In this document: positions 1 to 8,435 of the stretch, one piece after another
Layout of the letters: every line of letters begins with the position of its first letter
Numbering within the stretch: position 1 is the first letter of the stretch
Assembly (NCBI RefSeq): GCF_024171725.1
Contig: NZ_JAMTCG010000006.1
Location: 1-64,000 of the forward strand
DNA: 64,000 nt
Origin: Williamsia serinedens
GTDB taxonomy: Bacteria > Actinomycetota > Actinomycetes > Mycobacteriales > Mycobacteriaceae
Direction: 5' to 3'
Position numbers and translations under genes: made by a program
Notes under the pieces: generated by a model
What the model was told of the DNA's origin: nothing
The model's input: the letters and a program-made list of their open reading frames with translations, nothing else
The model's database searches: none

Positions 1-285
1 AGCCCCGCGAAATTCGCCCACCTCTGCGGAGCAGCCCCGATCCACGCCTCCTCAGGCACCCGCACCCGGTACCGCCTCAACCGCGGCGGCAACCGGCAAG
101 CCAACCGGGCTTTGCACACCATCGTCACCACCCGACTGCGCACCGATGAACGCACCCGCGCCTACCTCGCCCGACGCACCACCGAAGGCAAAACCCGACG
201 AGAGATCACCCGCTGCCTCAAACGCTACGTAGCCCGCGAGATCTACCACCACATCGCCGCAACACCCGTCCCGCTCGCGGCTTGA
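1..285 (+). mobile_element. IS110-family transposase, C-terminal part (cut by window edge)
   Basis: The frame is open from base 1 to a TGA at 283-285 (94 residues). It reads like the C-terminal Transposase_20 region of IS110/IS900-type transposases: a Gly-Ala-Ala-Pro-Ile helix-hairpin stretch, an Arg-Leu-Asn-Arg-Gly-Gly-Asn motif, then a basic tail with the Arg-Cys-Leu-Lys-Arg-Tyr segment usual before the end of these proteins. The N-terminal DEDD catalytic part must lie left of the window. The bases after the stop (286-328) probably hold the right end of the element, but IS110 elements usually lack terminal inverted repeats, so I cannot fix the boundary. The element converges on the oxidation operon at 329-5387. 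Confidence 0.85.
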
Positions 286-328
286 CTCTTATAGGAGCAT
301 CGCTCGGGGAGTCGCCAGCCGGCTACAG

Positions 329-1216
329 CTACGCCGTGAGGATGCGGATCGCGTCGACGAACTGGCCGGGGAGTTCCTGCGGCGGGTTGTGACCGCAGGC
401 CACCTCGCGGACCGCGCGGAGATCGGTGACGTGCGCTGCGTGGTCGGGGCGACCGTACAAGGCGGCGACGGTGTCCTCGGTGGGGTCGACGACGACGGTC
501 GGCACGGCGATCACCGGGGCCTGCGCGAGCGCGCGTTCGGTGTCCTCGTAGGCCGGGTCGCCGTCGACCAGTCCGTAGCGATGCCGGTAGGAGTGCACGG
601 ACACGTCGACGAAGTCGGGGTTGTGCAGATCGGCAGCGCTCGCCGCGAACTCGGAGTCCCCGAAGCGCCACGTCGGTGACCACTCGGTCCACAGGATCTG
701 CGCGAACTCCTCGCGGTGCTCGGCCAGTCCGGCGCGGCCGCGCTCGGAGTGCAGGTACCACTGGTACCAGTAGCGCTTCTCGAGATGCGGTGCGACCGGG
801 GTGACGGCGGCGGAGGCGATGTCCTGGACCAGGTATCCCGACACGCTGACGAGCCCCGACACCAGCTCGGGCCACAGAGCGGCGACGACGCACGCCGCGC
901 GGCCGCCCCAGTCGTAGCCGACGACGACCGGCCGGTCGAGATCGAGCGCCTCGATCAGCGCGCGCAGATCATGCCCGAGCGCCGCCTGCTGTCCCGATCG
1001 CATCGTGGCGTCGTCGACGAACCGCGTCCCGCCGTACCCACGCAGGTGCGGGACGACGACGTCGTGACCGGTGTCGACGAGCAACCGTACGACGTCGTCG
1101 TATCCCCGTGCGCTGTACGGGAACCCGTGCAGCAGGACCACGCTCCGACCGTCACGGTCACCGTGGCGCTCCACCGCGACGTCGAGGACACCGGCACGCA
1201 CCGTCGAGGACTCCAT
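329..1216 (-). CDS. alpha/beta hydrolase, epoxide hydrolase / haloalkane dehalogenase-like
   Basis: A 295-residue single-domain alpha/beta hydrolase. The oxyanion-loop motif HGFP is at 30-33, the nucleophile elbow is Gly-Tyr-Asp-Trp-Gly-Gly with Asp102, and the likely catalytic His is His276 (CGHNPP). An Asp nucleophile rather than Ser places it with epoxide hydrolases, haloalkane dehalogenases and fluoroacetate dehalogenases, not with esterases. It is the last gene of a six-gene minus-strand operon, starting 21 bp after the ferredoxin stop. In that setting, opening an epoxide made by the P450 is a reasonable but unproven role. ATG at 1216 is the only good start. Confidence 0.85.
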   Translation of the reverse strand: MESSTVRAGVLDVAVERHGDRDGRSVVLLHGFPYSARGYDDVVRLLVDTGHDVVVPHLRGYGGTRFVDDATMRSGQQAALGHDLRALIEALDLDRPVVVGYDWGGRAACVVAALWPELVSGLVSVSGYLVQDIASAAVTPVAPHLEKRYWYQWYLHSERGRAGLAEHREEFAQILWTEWSPTWRFGDSEFAASAADLHNPDFVDVSVHSYRHRYGLVDGDPAYEDTERALAQAPVIAVPTVVVDPTEDTVAALYGRPDHAAHVTDLRAVREVACGHNPPQELPGQFVDAIRILTA

Positions 1217-1237
1217 CCCTCGAGTGTGCCGGACGAG

Positions 1238-1426
1238 CTACTCGTGCAGCGTGATCGCCTGCGTCGGGCACTCGGCGATCGCCCGACGCACGGTGTCGAC
1301 GTTCGCCTCGACGGCGGTGTCGTCCGCCTGCACCTCTCCGGAGTCAGCGAGCTCGAAGACGTTCGGCGCGGCCATCTCGCAGTTGCCCGACGCGCAGCAC
1401 ACGTCGCGGTCGATCGTCACGTGCAT
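1238..1426 (-). CDS. small [3Fe-4S]-type ferredoxin
   Basis: A 62-residue ferredoxin of the kind that feeds electrons to actinobacterial cytochromes P450. Cluster ligands are Cys10, Cys16 and Cys53 (Cys-Pro); the position that would hold a fourth Cys is Ser13, as expected for a [3Fe-4S] cluster. I chose the ATG at 1426 because a GGAGG sequence lies 6 nt upstream; a TTG two codons earlier is less likely. The gene sits 12 bp downstream of the aldehyde dehydrogenase and in the same operon as the P450 at 3697-4950. No ferredoxin reductase is present nearby, so reducing power must come from a reductase encoded elsewhere. Confidence 0.9.
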   Translation of the reverse strand: MHVTIDRDVCCASGNCEMAAPNVFELADSGEVQADDTAVEANVDTVRRAIAECPTQAITLHE

Positions 1427-1438
1427 CAGCAACCTCCG

Positions 1439-2845
1439 TCAGAGCATCCGGCGGAGCAGCTTCACCGCGCGGTCGCTGTAGGGCGGGTAGATCAGGGACA
1501 GGTCCGGCTTCGCCGGCTTGGCCAGCACCGCCTTGCGGTGACTGAGCGCCTCGAACCCCCACTTCCCGTGATAGGCACCCATGCCGCTGGCCCCGACGCC
1601 ACCGAAGGGCAGCTGCGGGATGAGGCAGTGCATCGCGATGTGGTTCACCACGGCACCGCCCGACGGGATGGAGTCGATCATGCGCTGCGCCAGCGCCTTC
1701 GACGACGTGAACACGTAACTCGCCAGCGGCTTGGGTCGGCCGTTGACGAACGCGATCGCCGCGTCGGGTGAGTCGATCGTCAGCACCGGCAGGATGGGCC
1801 CGAAGATCTCGTTCTCCATCAGTGCGTCGGCCGGGTCGGGGTCGACGACGATCGTCGGCTCGATGCGGCCGTGGTCGCGGTCGATCCCGCCGCCGAGGGC
1901 CACGCGGCCCGTGGTCTCCTGCAGGTAGGACGCCAATCGCTCGAACTGGCGGTCGTTGACTATCTGCACTGTCGGCTCGGTCTTGTCGGCGCGGAACTCG
2001 GCGATCGTCTCGCCGATCTTCGTGACCAGGCTGTCGACGACGGACGGGTCCGCGAGGACGTAGTCCGGCGCGATGCAGGTCTGCCCGGAGTTGAGCAGCT
2101 TCGTCCAGGCGATGCGACGGGCCGTGACGTCGAGATCGGCGTCGGCGGCGACGTAGACCGGGCTCTTGCCACCGAGCTCCAGGGTGATCGGGGTCAGGGT
2201 GGGCGCCGCAGCGGCCATGATCTTCTTGCCGACCTCGGTGCCACCGGTGAACACCGCGTGGTCGAACCCGAGAGCGAGCAGATCCTGGGTGACCTGCGCT
2301 GCGCCCTCGACGACGCGGAAGGCACGGGCGTCGAGGTACTGCGGCACGAGCCGCGCCAGCACCGCCGACGACGCCGGCGCCAGCTCGGAGGGCTTGAGCA
2401 CCGCGCAGTTGCCCGCCGCGATCGCCGCGACCAGGGGCCCGAGCGTGAGGTACACGGGGTAGTTCCAGGGGCCGATGACGAGCACGACGCCGAGCGGCTC
2501 GTACTGCACCCAGCCCCGCGCGGGTAGCTGCGCCAGGGGCATCGACTGCTTCTGGCGCTTCATCCACTTCTTGAGGTTCTTGCGGGCGAAGGTCGCCTCG
2601 CCCTTCGTCGACGCGACGTCGCCGAGCCAGGCGTCGAAGCCCGCACGGCCGAGGTCGGCGTCGAGCGCGGCGACGATCTCGTCCTCGCGCTCGTCGAGCA
2701 TGCGCTCGAGTGCCGACAACTGACCGGTTCGCCACGCGATGTCGCGGGTGACCCCGGTCGAGTGATACCGCCGCAGCTCGGCGAGCAGGTCGGGGTCGAC
2801 GCGGTCGCCGTCGAGGGCGGTGGGGTCGGTGGTGGGTGCAGCCAT
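1439..2845 (-). CDS. aldehyde dehydrogenase, class 3-like (short form)
   Basis: A 468-residue NAD(P)-dependent aldehyde dehydrogenase, oxidising an aldehyde to the acid. Visible motifs: the GPWNYP segment near residue 125, the general base Glu223 in LELGGKSP, and the nucleophile Cys257 in NSGQTC. The length and the basic C-terminal tail match the ALDH3 / coniferyl-aldehyde dehydrogenase branch, which favours aromatic or fatty aldehydes, rather than the roughly 500-residue betaine-type enzymes. AGAGGAA precedes the ATG at 2845. The gene lies 31 bp after the SDR and would take the aldehyde made by that enzyme to the carboxylate. Confidence 0.93.
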   Translation of the reverse strand: MAAPTTDPTALDGDRVDPDLLAELRRYHSTGVTRDIAWRTGQLSALERMLDEREDEIVAALDADLGRAGFDAWLGDVASTKGEATFARKNLKKWMKRQKQSMPLAQLPARGWVQYEPLGVVLVIGPWNYPVYLTLGPLVAAIAAGNCAVLKPSELAPASSAVLARLVPQYLDARAFRVVEGAAQVTQDLLALGFDHAVFTGGTEVGKKIMAAAAPTLTPITLELGGKSPVYVAADADLDVTARRIAWTKLLNSGQTCIAPDYVLADPSVVDSLVTKIGETIAEFRADKTEPTVQIVNDRQFERLASYLQETTGRVALGGGIDRDHGRIEPTIVVDPDPADALMENEIFGPILPVLTIDSPDAAIAFVNGRPKPLASYVFTSSKALAQRMIDSIPSGGAVVNHIAMHCLIPQLPFGGVGASGMGAYHGKWGFEALSHRKAVLAKPAKPDLSLIYPPYSDRAVKLLRRML

Positions 2846-2876
2846 GGTGTTCCTCTTCTCTCGCGTCGGCGCCGGG

Positions 2877-3671
2877 TCAGATCTCGGGCGCCGGGACGAC
2901 CCCGCTCAGGACGCCGCCGGTGAGACCACCGTCGACGACGAGCGCGGTGCCGTTGACCCAGCGCGCGTCGTCCCCGACGCACAGCAGGACGGCGTCGGCG
3001 ATGTCCTCGGGCTGCGCGTGGCGACCCAGCAGGGCACGGACCCCGTCGAGCACATCCTTGCCCATCGACGCCTCGAAGTCGGGCAGAATCGGCGTCTCCA
3101 CCGGCCCGGGCATCACGGCGTTGATGCGGATGCCGTGCTCGACGAGCGGCACCGCCATCGACAGCGCGTAGACCGTCGCGACCTCCTTGGAGAAGGTGTA
3201 GGCGTTGCCCTCCTGCGGGTTCTCCGCGAACCACCGTGCCCCGTCGGCGAACGACGCGGTCGCGAGCACCGCGCGGATCTGCTCGAGCCGCGCCGGCCAC
3301 ATCGCACCGGCGATCGAGGACACCACCACGACGGACCCGCCGCGTCGGATGCGGCCCACCAGGGCGCCCGTCAGATGGCGCACGGCGAGGGCGTTGACGG
3401 CGAACACCTGGTCCCCGGGCGCGGTGCCGGGGATCCCGGCCACGTTGATCAGACCGTCGACGTCACCGACGGGCAGGGCGGCGACGGCGGCGTCGATGCT
3501 CGACGGGTCGGCGAGGTCGACCTCGGTGTGGCTGGTCAGTTCGGCGGTCGGTGGTTTGCGGTCGAGACCGTGGACCTGCGCGCCGGCGGCGAGCAGTCGA
3601 CGCGCGACCGCCTGCCCGATGCCGGATGCGGTGCCGGTGACGACATAGGTGCGGTCGGTGAGGTCGCTCAT
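2877..3671 (-). CDS. SDR family alcohol dehydrogenase (coniferyl-alcohol / 3-alpha-HSD-like)
   Basis: A 264-residue short-chain dehydrogenase. The cofactor motif TGTASGIG is near residue 13, and the catalytic Tyr-Lys pair is in AYTFSKE. The roughly 40-residue insertion between the catalytic Ser strand and the YxxxK motif is typical of the 3-alpha-hydroxysteroid / coniferyl-alcohol dehydrogenase subgroup. The ATG at 3671 is preceded by AGGAGA; an upstream in-frame start would run into the P450 gene. It lies 25 bp downstream of the P450 stop. Inferred role: oxidising the alcohol made by the P450, upstream of the aldehyde dehydrogenase that follows. Confidence 0.88.
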   Translation of the reverse strand: MSDLTDRTYVVTGTASGIGQAVARRLLAAGAQVHGLDRKPPTAELTSHTEVDLADPSSIDAAVAALPVGDVDGLINVAGIPGTAPGDQVFAVNALAVRHLTGALVGRIRRGGSVVVVSSIAGAMWPARLEQIRAVLATASFADGARWFAENPQEGNAYTFSKEVATVYALSMAVPLVEHGIRINAVMPGPVETPILPDFEASMGKDVLDGVRALLGRHAQPEDIADAVLLCVGDDARWVNGTALVVDGGLTGGVLSGVVPAPEI

Positions 3672-3696
3672 GGGTGTCTCTCCTGGAGGTCCGGGG

Positions 3697-4950
3697 TCAG
3701 CGAAGGGTGTACGGCATGGCCCGTACGGCGTGGACGAAGTTGCCGACGAGGGGCTCGGGCTCACCGAGCGTCAGACCGGGTGCCCGGGTGATCAACTGCC
3801 CGAACAGTTCCCGCAACTGCGTCTTGGCCAGGAAGGCGCCCATGCAGTAGTGCGGTCCGCCGCCGCCGAAGCCCAGGTGCGGGTTCGGCGACCGCAGGAG
3901 GTCGAACCGATGCGGGTCGTCGAAGACGGTCTCGTCGCGGTTGCCCGACGGGTACAGCAGCAACACCCACTCCCCCGCCCGGATCTGCTGTCCACCGAGC
4001 TCGGTGTCCACCAGGGCGGTCCGGCGGAACGTCATCACCGGGGTGGCGAACCGCACGAACTCCTCGACCGCCGTGGGCATCACGCCGTCGAGGTCGTCGA
4101 CGAGGAGCTGCCGTTGATCGGGGTTGTCCTGCAACACCTTCGCGGTGAGGCTGATGGTGTTGCGCGTCGTGTCGTTGCCCGCCACGGACAGCAACACGAA
4201 GAACGCGGCGATCTCGTCGTCGGTGAGCTTCTCGCCGTCGACCTCGGCCTCCACCAACGCGGTCATGAGGTCGTCCTCGGGGTGCGAGCGACGTGCGTCC
4301 GCGAGGTCGAGCGCGAGACCCAGCAGGGTGACAAGCGATTCGGCGAGGATCTCGCCCGGCTCCCGACCCGCGGCCACGTCGGGGTCGTTCCAGGAGACGA
4401 GTCCGTCGGCGTGGTGGGCGCCGATCTCACGCTGCTCGGCCGGCAGACCCATCATCTCGTAGATCGTCCACATGGGCAGTCGCTTGCTGACCGTGGAGAC
4501 GAAGTCGCCCTCGGGCTGGTCGAGCAGGTCGTCGACGATCGCGACGCCCTGTCGGTGGATCTGCTCGGCGATGGCCGCGACACGACGCGGCGTGAAGGCC
4601 GCACTGACCAGCCGGCGGAGCGAGGTGTGCCGCTTGCCGTCCATCGCGAGGAACGACATCGACGCCTCGAGCATGTCCTCGGGCACCTCCTCGAACATCA
4701 CGCCCTGAGCGGAGGTGAACAGCTCGGGATGCTTGCTGACGTAGGTGATGTCGGCGTGGCGCGACACCGCCCACACACCCGGCTGCTCGGGCACCATGAG
4801 ACCGCCCTCGACGGGCCGGTGCCAGCTCACCGGCGCCTCGGCACGCAGCCGCGCGAACGTCGCCTCGCGCTCGTCGGCCGACGCGGCCCAGAACGACAGC
4901 GGCGAGATGGAGTCGGGATGGAAGGTCCGGTCGACGGACGGTGCACTCAT
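3697..4950 (-). CDS. cytochrome P450
   Basis: A 417-residue soluble bacterial P450. The I-helix oxygen-activation motif AGNDTTR, the ExxR motif and the haem loop FGGGGPHYCMG with thiolate ligand Cys369 are all present. Its general look resembles actinobacterial steroid/terpenoid-type P450s (CYP125/CYP124/linalool-hydroxylase-like), but I cannot assign a CYP family without alignment. The start is the ATG at 4950, 11 bp after the SCP2-type gene; a longer frame upstream only overlaps that gene. Operon partners (ferredoxin, SDR, aldehyde dehydrogenase) fit hydroxylation of a methyl or primary carbon followed by oxidation to the acid. Confidence 0.93.
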   Translation of the reverse strand: MSAPSVDRTFHPDSISPLSFWAASADEREATFARLRAEAPVSWHRPVEGGLMVPEQPGVWAVSRHADITYVSKHPELFTSAQGVMFEEVPEDMLEASMSFLAMDGKRHTSLRRLVSAAFTPRRVAAIAEQIHRQGVAIVDDLLDQPEGDFVSTVSKRLPMWTIYEMMGLPAEQREIGAHHADGLVSWNDPDVAAGREPGEILAESLVTLLGLALDLADARRSHPEDDLMTALVEAEVDGEKLTDDEIAAFFVLLSVAGNDTTRNTISLTAKVLQDNPDQRQLLVDDLDGVMPTAVEEFVRFATPVMTFRRTALVDTELGGQQIRAGEWVLLLYPSGNRDETVFDDPHRFDLLRSPNPHLGFGGGGPHYCMGAFLAKTQLRELFGQLITRAPGLTLGEPEPLVGNFVHAVRAMPYTLR

Positions 4951-4961
4951 GCGGGGCCTCC

Positions 4962-5387
4962 TCAGGCGACGACGAGGTCGTCGCGGCCGTCGGCGCGCAG
5001 GCGCTCGACGTAGACGGGGAACAACTTCTTCGACAGCGGGGCGAGTTTGAGCAGCGTGCCGATCTCGCCCGAGACGGTGATGCGCTTGCGCGCCATGGCC
5101 ATCGGGAGGTTCACCTTCCCCTGCCAGTACGCGTTGCTCACGGCCGACGACATCGCCATGGTCGCGGTCGCCGCCGGGGCGTCGGGGCCGTCGTCGTGCA
5201 CGGTGCCCGAACCGGTGTCGATGACGAGCCGCGCGTCGGGCTCGGTGCACTCGACGGCGAGCACGATGCCCACCGCGGCGAGCTTCGGTCCGAGCTCGGG
5301 GTCGGCGAAGGCGGTCTCGAAGATCCCGCCGATGTAGCGACGCACCTCCTCCGCCGTCGCGAATCCTGCTGCCTCTCTGGTCGCCAC
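4962..5387 (-). CDS. SCP2-type sterol/lipid-binding protein
   Basis: A 141-residue protein that looks like an SCP2 sterol-carrier domain: an N-terminal amphipathic part, a beta-rich middle, and the segment with AYWQGKVN and AMARKRITVSG that often closes the lipid-binding pocket. No catalytic residues are visible, so a carrier or presenting role is likely. I chose the GTG at 5387 because GAGGAGG lies 5 nt upstream; two ATGs further upstream overlap the candidate operator. It is the first gene of the operon, directly before the P450, which suggests that the P450 substrate is a hydrophobic, sterol- or terpenoid-like compound. Confidence 0.78.
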   Translation of the reverse strand: MATREAAGFATAEEVRRYIGGIFETAFADPELGPKLAAVGIVLAVECTEPDARLVIDTGSGTVHDDGPDAPAATATMAMSSAVSNAYWQGKVNLPMAMARKRITVSGEIGTLLKLAPLSKKLFPVYVERLRADGRDDLVVA

Positions 5388-5437
5388 CGGGTCCTCCTCG
5401 GGGTCACATTCGTCGTCGACCATGACGTGGGTCACAG

Positions 5438-5454
5438 TAACATAAGTCATGTTA
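5438..5454. promoter_or_regulatory. inverted repeat between divergent ArsR gene and P450 operon (candidate operator)
   Basis: TAACAT-AAGTC-ATGTTA is a perfect 6-bp inverted repeat with a 5-bp spacer, AT-rich in a GC-rich genome. It lies 50 bp upstream of the GTG at 5387 and 42 bp upstream of the ATG at 5497, so one bound dimer could control both directions. ArsR-type regulators usually bind AT-rich imperfect palindromes of this size. Confidence 0.55.
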
Positions 5455-5496
5455 TGGCAACCATGCCGCAGTGGGCGTCGCTCTATCGTGGGGACC

Positions 5497-5835
5497 ATGG
5501 CGACCGGCGCGGACGAGACCGCACTCGACGACGACGCCCTGCTCGGCGCGCTCAAGGCGTTGGCGAACCCGGTGCGCCTGCAGATCGTCCGCTGGCTCGA
5601 CGATCCCCACGACGCCTTCGCCGAGTACGAACCCGTCGCCGACCGTGATGTCGTCGGCGTCTGCGTCACCCACATCCAGGCCAAGGCGGGACTCGCGCAG
5701 TCGACGGTGTCGACGTACATGGCGACGCTCGAGAAGGCCGGGCTGGTGGAGTCCACACGCGTGGGGAAGTGGACCCACTACCGACGAAGCGAGGAGCGGT
5801 TGCGCTCACTCGAGAAGGCGCTGCACGATCTCTGA
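5497..5835 (+). CDS. ArsR/SmtB-type winged-helix transcriptional regulator
   Basis: A 112-residue protein with an ArsR-type HTH: ALANPVRLQIVRWL forms the first helices, and the recognition region is around GLAQSTVSTYMATLEKAGLV, followed by a wing. Metal-binding Cys/His clusters of the ELCVCDL type are absent; the single Cys lies in GVCVTH, so an organic ligand is more likely than a metal. It is transcribed divergently from the P450 operon with a palindrome between them, the usual arrangement for a local repressor. The ATG at 5497 has a GGGG-type Shine-Dalgarno; a start at 5449 would overlap the palindrome. Confidence 0.85.
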   Translation: MATGADETALDDDALLGALKALANPVRLQIVRWLDDPHDAFAEYEPVADRDVVGVCVTHIQAKAGLAQSTVSTYMATLEKAGLVESTRVGKWTHYRRSEERLRSLEKALHDL

Positions 5836-5840
5836 TCGAC

Positions 5841-5860
5841 ATATCGCGAAACATCGATAT
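5841..5860. promoter_or_regulatory. inverted repeat upstream of flavin reductase gene
   Basis: ATATCG-N8-CGATAT is a perfect 6-bp inverted repeat, 6 bp after the ArsR stop and 9 bp before the GTG at 5870. It may be an operator for the TetR protein encoded at 6578-7129, or an overlapping promoter element. Its sequence differs from the palindrome at 5438, which suggests a separate regulator. Confidence 0.45.
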
Positions 5861-5869
5861 GATCTTGGG

Positions 5870-6568
5870 GTGACCTCCCCTCGACGCGCCCTGCTCGTGC
5901 ACGCCCACCCCGAACCCTCGTCGTTCAGCTCCGCCCAGGCCGACGCCGCCGCCGCCGCTCTCGCAAACCGTGGGCTGATCGTCGACCGCATCGACCTCCA
6001 CGCCGATCGGTGGCAGCCCGTGCTCGACCGACACGAGTTCCCCGCTGCGACAGACCCGTTCAAGCCGCAGGCCGAACAGATGCGCGCGGTCGCGGCCGGC
6101 ACGCTCGCGTCCGATGTCCGCCACGACCTCGACCGTCTCCTGGCCGCGGACCTGCTCGTGCTCTCGTTCCCACTGTGGTGGTTCTCCGTCCCCGCCATCC
6201 TCAAGGGCTGGATCGACCGCGTGTTCGTGGTGGGCGCGACGTTCGGCGGTGACCTCGGACTGTTCGAGGCGGCCGCCTTCGCCGGCCGTCAGGCAGTCCT
6301 GTCCGTCACGACAGGGGGTCCGCCCGCGTCGTTCGCGCGAGGAGGGGCCTTCGGAGCCATCGAGGACTTCCTCTACCCGATACACCGCGGCGTGCTCGAG
6401 TTCGTGGGATATCGGGTCCTGCCGCCGGTCCTCACCTACGGCCCCGCCCACCTCACCGACGACGATCGTGTTGAGGCGCTGCACGCTGTGTCGGAGGCGT
6501 TCGCGACCATCGGCGACTGCGTGGCCCGAACGGGCGACATGACCGTGACGGCACAGTCCTACCCCTAG
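5870..6568 (+). CDS. NAD(P)H-dependent oxidoreductase, flavodoxin-like fold
   Basis: A 232-residue protein of the NQO1/MdaB/KefF family (Flavodoxin_2 fold), flavoproteins that reduce quinones or other acceptors by two electrons. The N-terminal strand ALLVHAHPEPSSF and the FMN/FAD-contacting segment FPLWWFSVPAILKGWIDRVF are characteristic. The GTG at 5870 is the first start in frame after the ArsR stop. It is followed 9 bp later by a TetR gene on the same strand, and a palindrome lies just upstream. These look like a self-contained reductase-regulator pair responding to quinones or electrophiles (inference). Confidence 0.85.
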   Translation: MTSPRRALLVHAHPEPSSFSSAQADAAAAALANRGLIVDRIDLHADRWQPVLDRHEFPAATDPFKPQAEQMRAVAAGTLASDVRHDLDRLLAADLLVLSFPLWWFSVPAILKGWIDRVFVVGATFGGDLGLFEAAAFAGRQAVLSVTTGGPPASFARGGAFGAIEDFLYPIHRGVLEFVGYRVLPPVLTYGPAHLTDDDRVEALHAVSEAFATIGDCVARTGDMTVTAQSYP

Positions 6569-6577
6569 GCTGGGAGG

Positions 6578-7129
6578 ATGCCCGCCACGACGACACGCCT
6601 CGCGTATCTCGAGACGGGTCTGTCGATCCTGGCGGACCTGGGTTACGGCGGACTCAAACTGGCCGAGGTGTGCCGACGGCTCGGCGTGACGTCGGGGTCC
6701 TTCTATCACTTCTTCGCGAACTGGGGCACGTACACGACGGAGCTCATCGCGCACTGGGAGAGCGAGAGCAACACCGCACTCATCCGCCACGTGCGTGCCG
6801 AGGAGGACCCCCGCCGGCGGATCGACATCCTGCGCGGCATCGCCCTGTCGCTGCCGTATCACGCCGAGGCGGCGATCCGGACCTGGAGCAGCCTCGACCC
6901 GGATGTGCGCGAGGTCCAGCAGCGGGTGGACGAGTCGCGGTTCGAGGTGCTGGTCGAGTCGGCCGAGTCCATCATGGGCGACCGGCGGGGTGCGGAGCTC
7001 TTCGCCAAGTGGGCGATGTACCTGCTCGCCGGCTACGAGCAGATCACGCTGCCCGACGACCCCGACGCTCTCGCCTGGCTCTTCACCCAGGCGGAGGGGT
7101 TCCTCGTGGGTCGGGCGGCGAAGCCCTAG
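6578..7129 (+). CDS. TetR family transcriptional regulator
   Basis: A 183-residue TetR-type regulator. The N-terminal HTH is clear (LAEVCRRLGVTSGSFYHFF, residues about 28-47), followed by an all-helical ligand domain without recognisable specificity. GGGAGG precedes the ATG at 6578. It follows the flavodoxin-fold reductase by 9 bp and probably autoregulates the pair through the palindrome at 5841-5860. It ends 9 bp before the convergent M18 peptidase gene, leaving no room for a separate terminator. Confidence 0.85.
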   Translation: MPATTTRLAYLETGLSILADLGYGGLKLAEVCRRLGVTSGSFYHFFANWGTYTTELIAHWESESNTALIRHVRAEEDPRRRIDILRGIALSLPYHAEAAIRTWSSLDPDVREVQQRVDESRFEVLVESAESIMGDRRGAELFAKWAMYLLAGYEQITLPDDPDALAWLFTQAEGFLVGRAAKP

Positions 7130-7138
7130 GTCGCAGGG

Positions 7139-8419
7139 TCAGGCCGGGGCCAAAAACGCCTGCAACGCAGCGGAATAACTGGTGACGTCGCGGGCTCCCA
7201 TGACCTCCCGCGCACTGTGCATGGCGAGCTGCGGCGCACCGACGTCGACCGTCGACAAGCCGGTGCGCGTCGCGGTGATGGGGCCGATGGTGGAGCCACA
7301 GGGCAGGTCCGCGCGATGGACGTAGCGCTGCAGGGGAACTCCCGCGTCCTGACACGCGATCGCGAAGACGGCCTCCCCCGTCGCGTCGCTGGCGTAGCGC
7401 AGGTTCTGGTTCACCTTGAGCACCGGACCGCCGTTGACCGCGATGGTGTGCGAGGGCTCGTGCCGCTCGGGGTAGTTCGGGTGCGTCGCATGCGCCATGT
7501 CGCCGGAGGCGCAGACACTGCCGGCCATCGCGGCGAGGAACGCGTCCCGATCGTCGCCGCGGGCCATCACGATCCGCTCGAGGACGGTGATCAGGAAGTC
7601 CGACGCCGCACCGCGATCCGAGCCGCTGCCGACCTCCTCGTGGTCGAACAGCGCGAGCACCCTCGTCGCGCCCGACGACGACGTGCGCTCGCCCGCGTCG
7701 AGCAGTGCCCGCAGGCCCGCGTAACAGGTCCCCTGGTTGTCGAGGCGCGGTGCGCTGACGAGGTCACGCTCGGCCCCGACCACCGCGCTCGGTGCGAGAT
7801 CGTGGGTCATGAGTTCCCACCCCAGGACGTCGTCGACGACGACACCGGCGCGGTCGGCGACGGTCTCGAGGAAGCCGGCACCACCCGGGATCCCCCACAG
7901 CGCGTTGACATGTCGCTGCGGGTCGAGGGAGACGCCCTTGCGGTCCTCGGACAGGTGGATGGCCAGCTGGGGCACGCGCAGCACGGGGTCGTCGATGCGC
8001 AGGGGGATCTGGCGGATGCCGTCGGGTCCGCGTACCGCGAGACGCCCGGACACCCCGAGGTCGCGGTCGAGCCAGGAGTTCAGCCACGCGCCGCCGTACG
8101 GTTCGAGACCGACCATCGCCAGACCGGCCGACACGTACTCCGGATGCTGCTTGACCCGCAGGTTGGGACTGTCGGTGTGGCCGCCCACGATGCGGAAGGT
8201 GCTTCCCCCGCCCCGCGCGTCCCACGCGATCACCGACCCGCCGCGGACGACGAAGAACCGTCCCGCGGAACCGATCCCGGCCCAGGCGTCGGTCTCGTGC
8301 AGCTCGGTCCACCCTGCATCACGCAGGGTGTCGGCGACGGTCGCGCAGACGTGGAACGGTGACGGCGACGCGTCGACGAACCGACAGAGCCCGTCCGCGT
8401 CGGCTGTGCTGGTGATCAT
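7139..8419 (-). CDS. apeB: M18 family aminopeptidase
   Basis: A 426-residue zinc aminopeptidase of family M18 (aspartyl aminopeptidase type; PepC/ApeB in actinobacterial annotations). The length fits the family. Metal and catalytic motifs visible: [12 protein letters not shown] near residue 80, DHEEVGS in the middle, and [15 protein letters not shown] further on, which supplies the last ligands. It releases N-terminal, often acidic, residues from peptides in the cytoplasm. ATG at 8419. It lies 16 bp after purQ on the same strand; in mycobacteria pepC is also in the broader purQ region (recalled, not checked). Confidence 0.93.
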   Translation of the reverse strand: MITSTADADGLCRFVDASPSPFHVCATVADTLRDAGWTELHETDAWAGIGSAGRFFVVRGGSVIAWDARGGGSTFRIVGGHTDSPNLRVKQHPEYVSAGLAMVGLEPYGGAWLNSWLDRDLGVSGRLAVRGPDGIRQIPLRIDDPVLRVPQLAIHLSEDRKGVSLDPQRHVNALWGIPGGAGFLETVADRAGVVVDDVLGWELMTHDLAPSAVVGAERDLVSAPRLDNQGTCYAGLRALLDAGERTSSSGATRVLALFDHEEVGSGSDRGAASDFLITVLERIVMARGDDRDAFLAAMAGSVCASGDMAHATHPNYPERHEPSHTIAVNGGPVLKVNQNLRYASDATGEAVFAIACQDAGVPLQRYVHRADLPCGSTIGPITATRTGLSTVDVGAPQLAMHSAREVMGARDVTSYSAALQAFLAPA

Positions 8420-8435
8420 CGGATGGGGATCGTGC

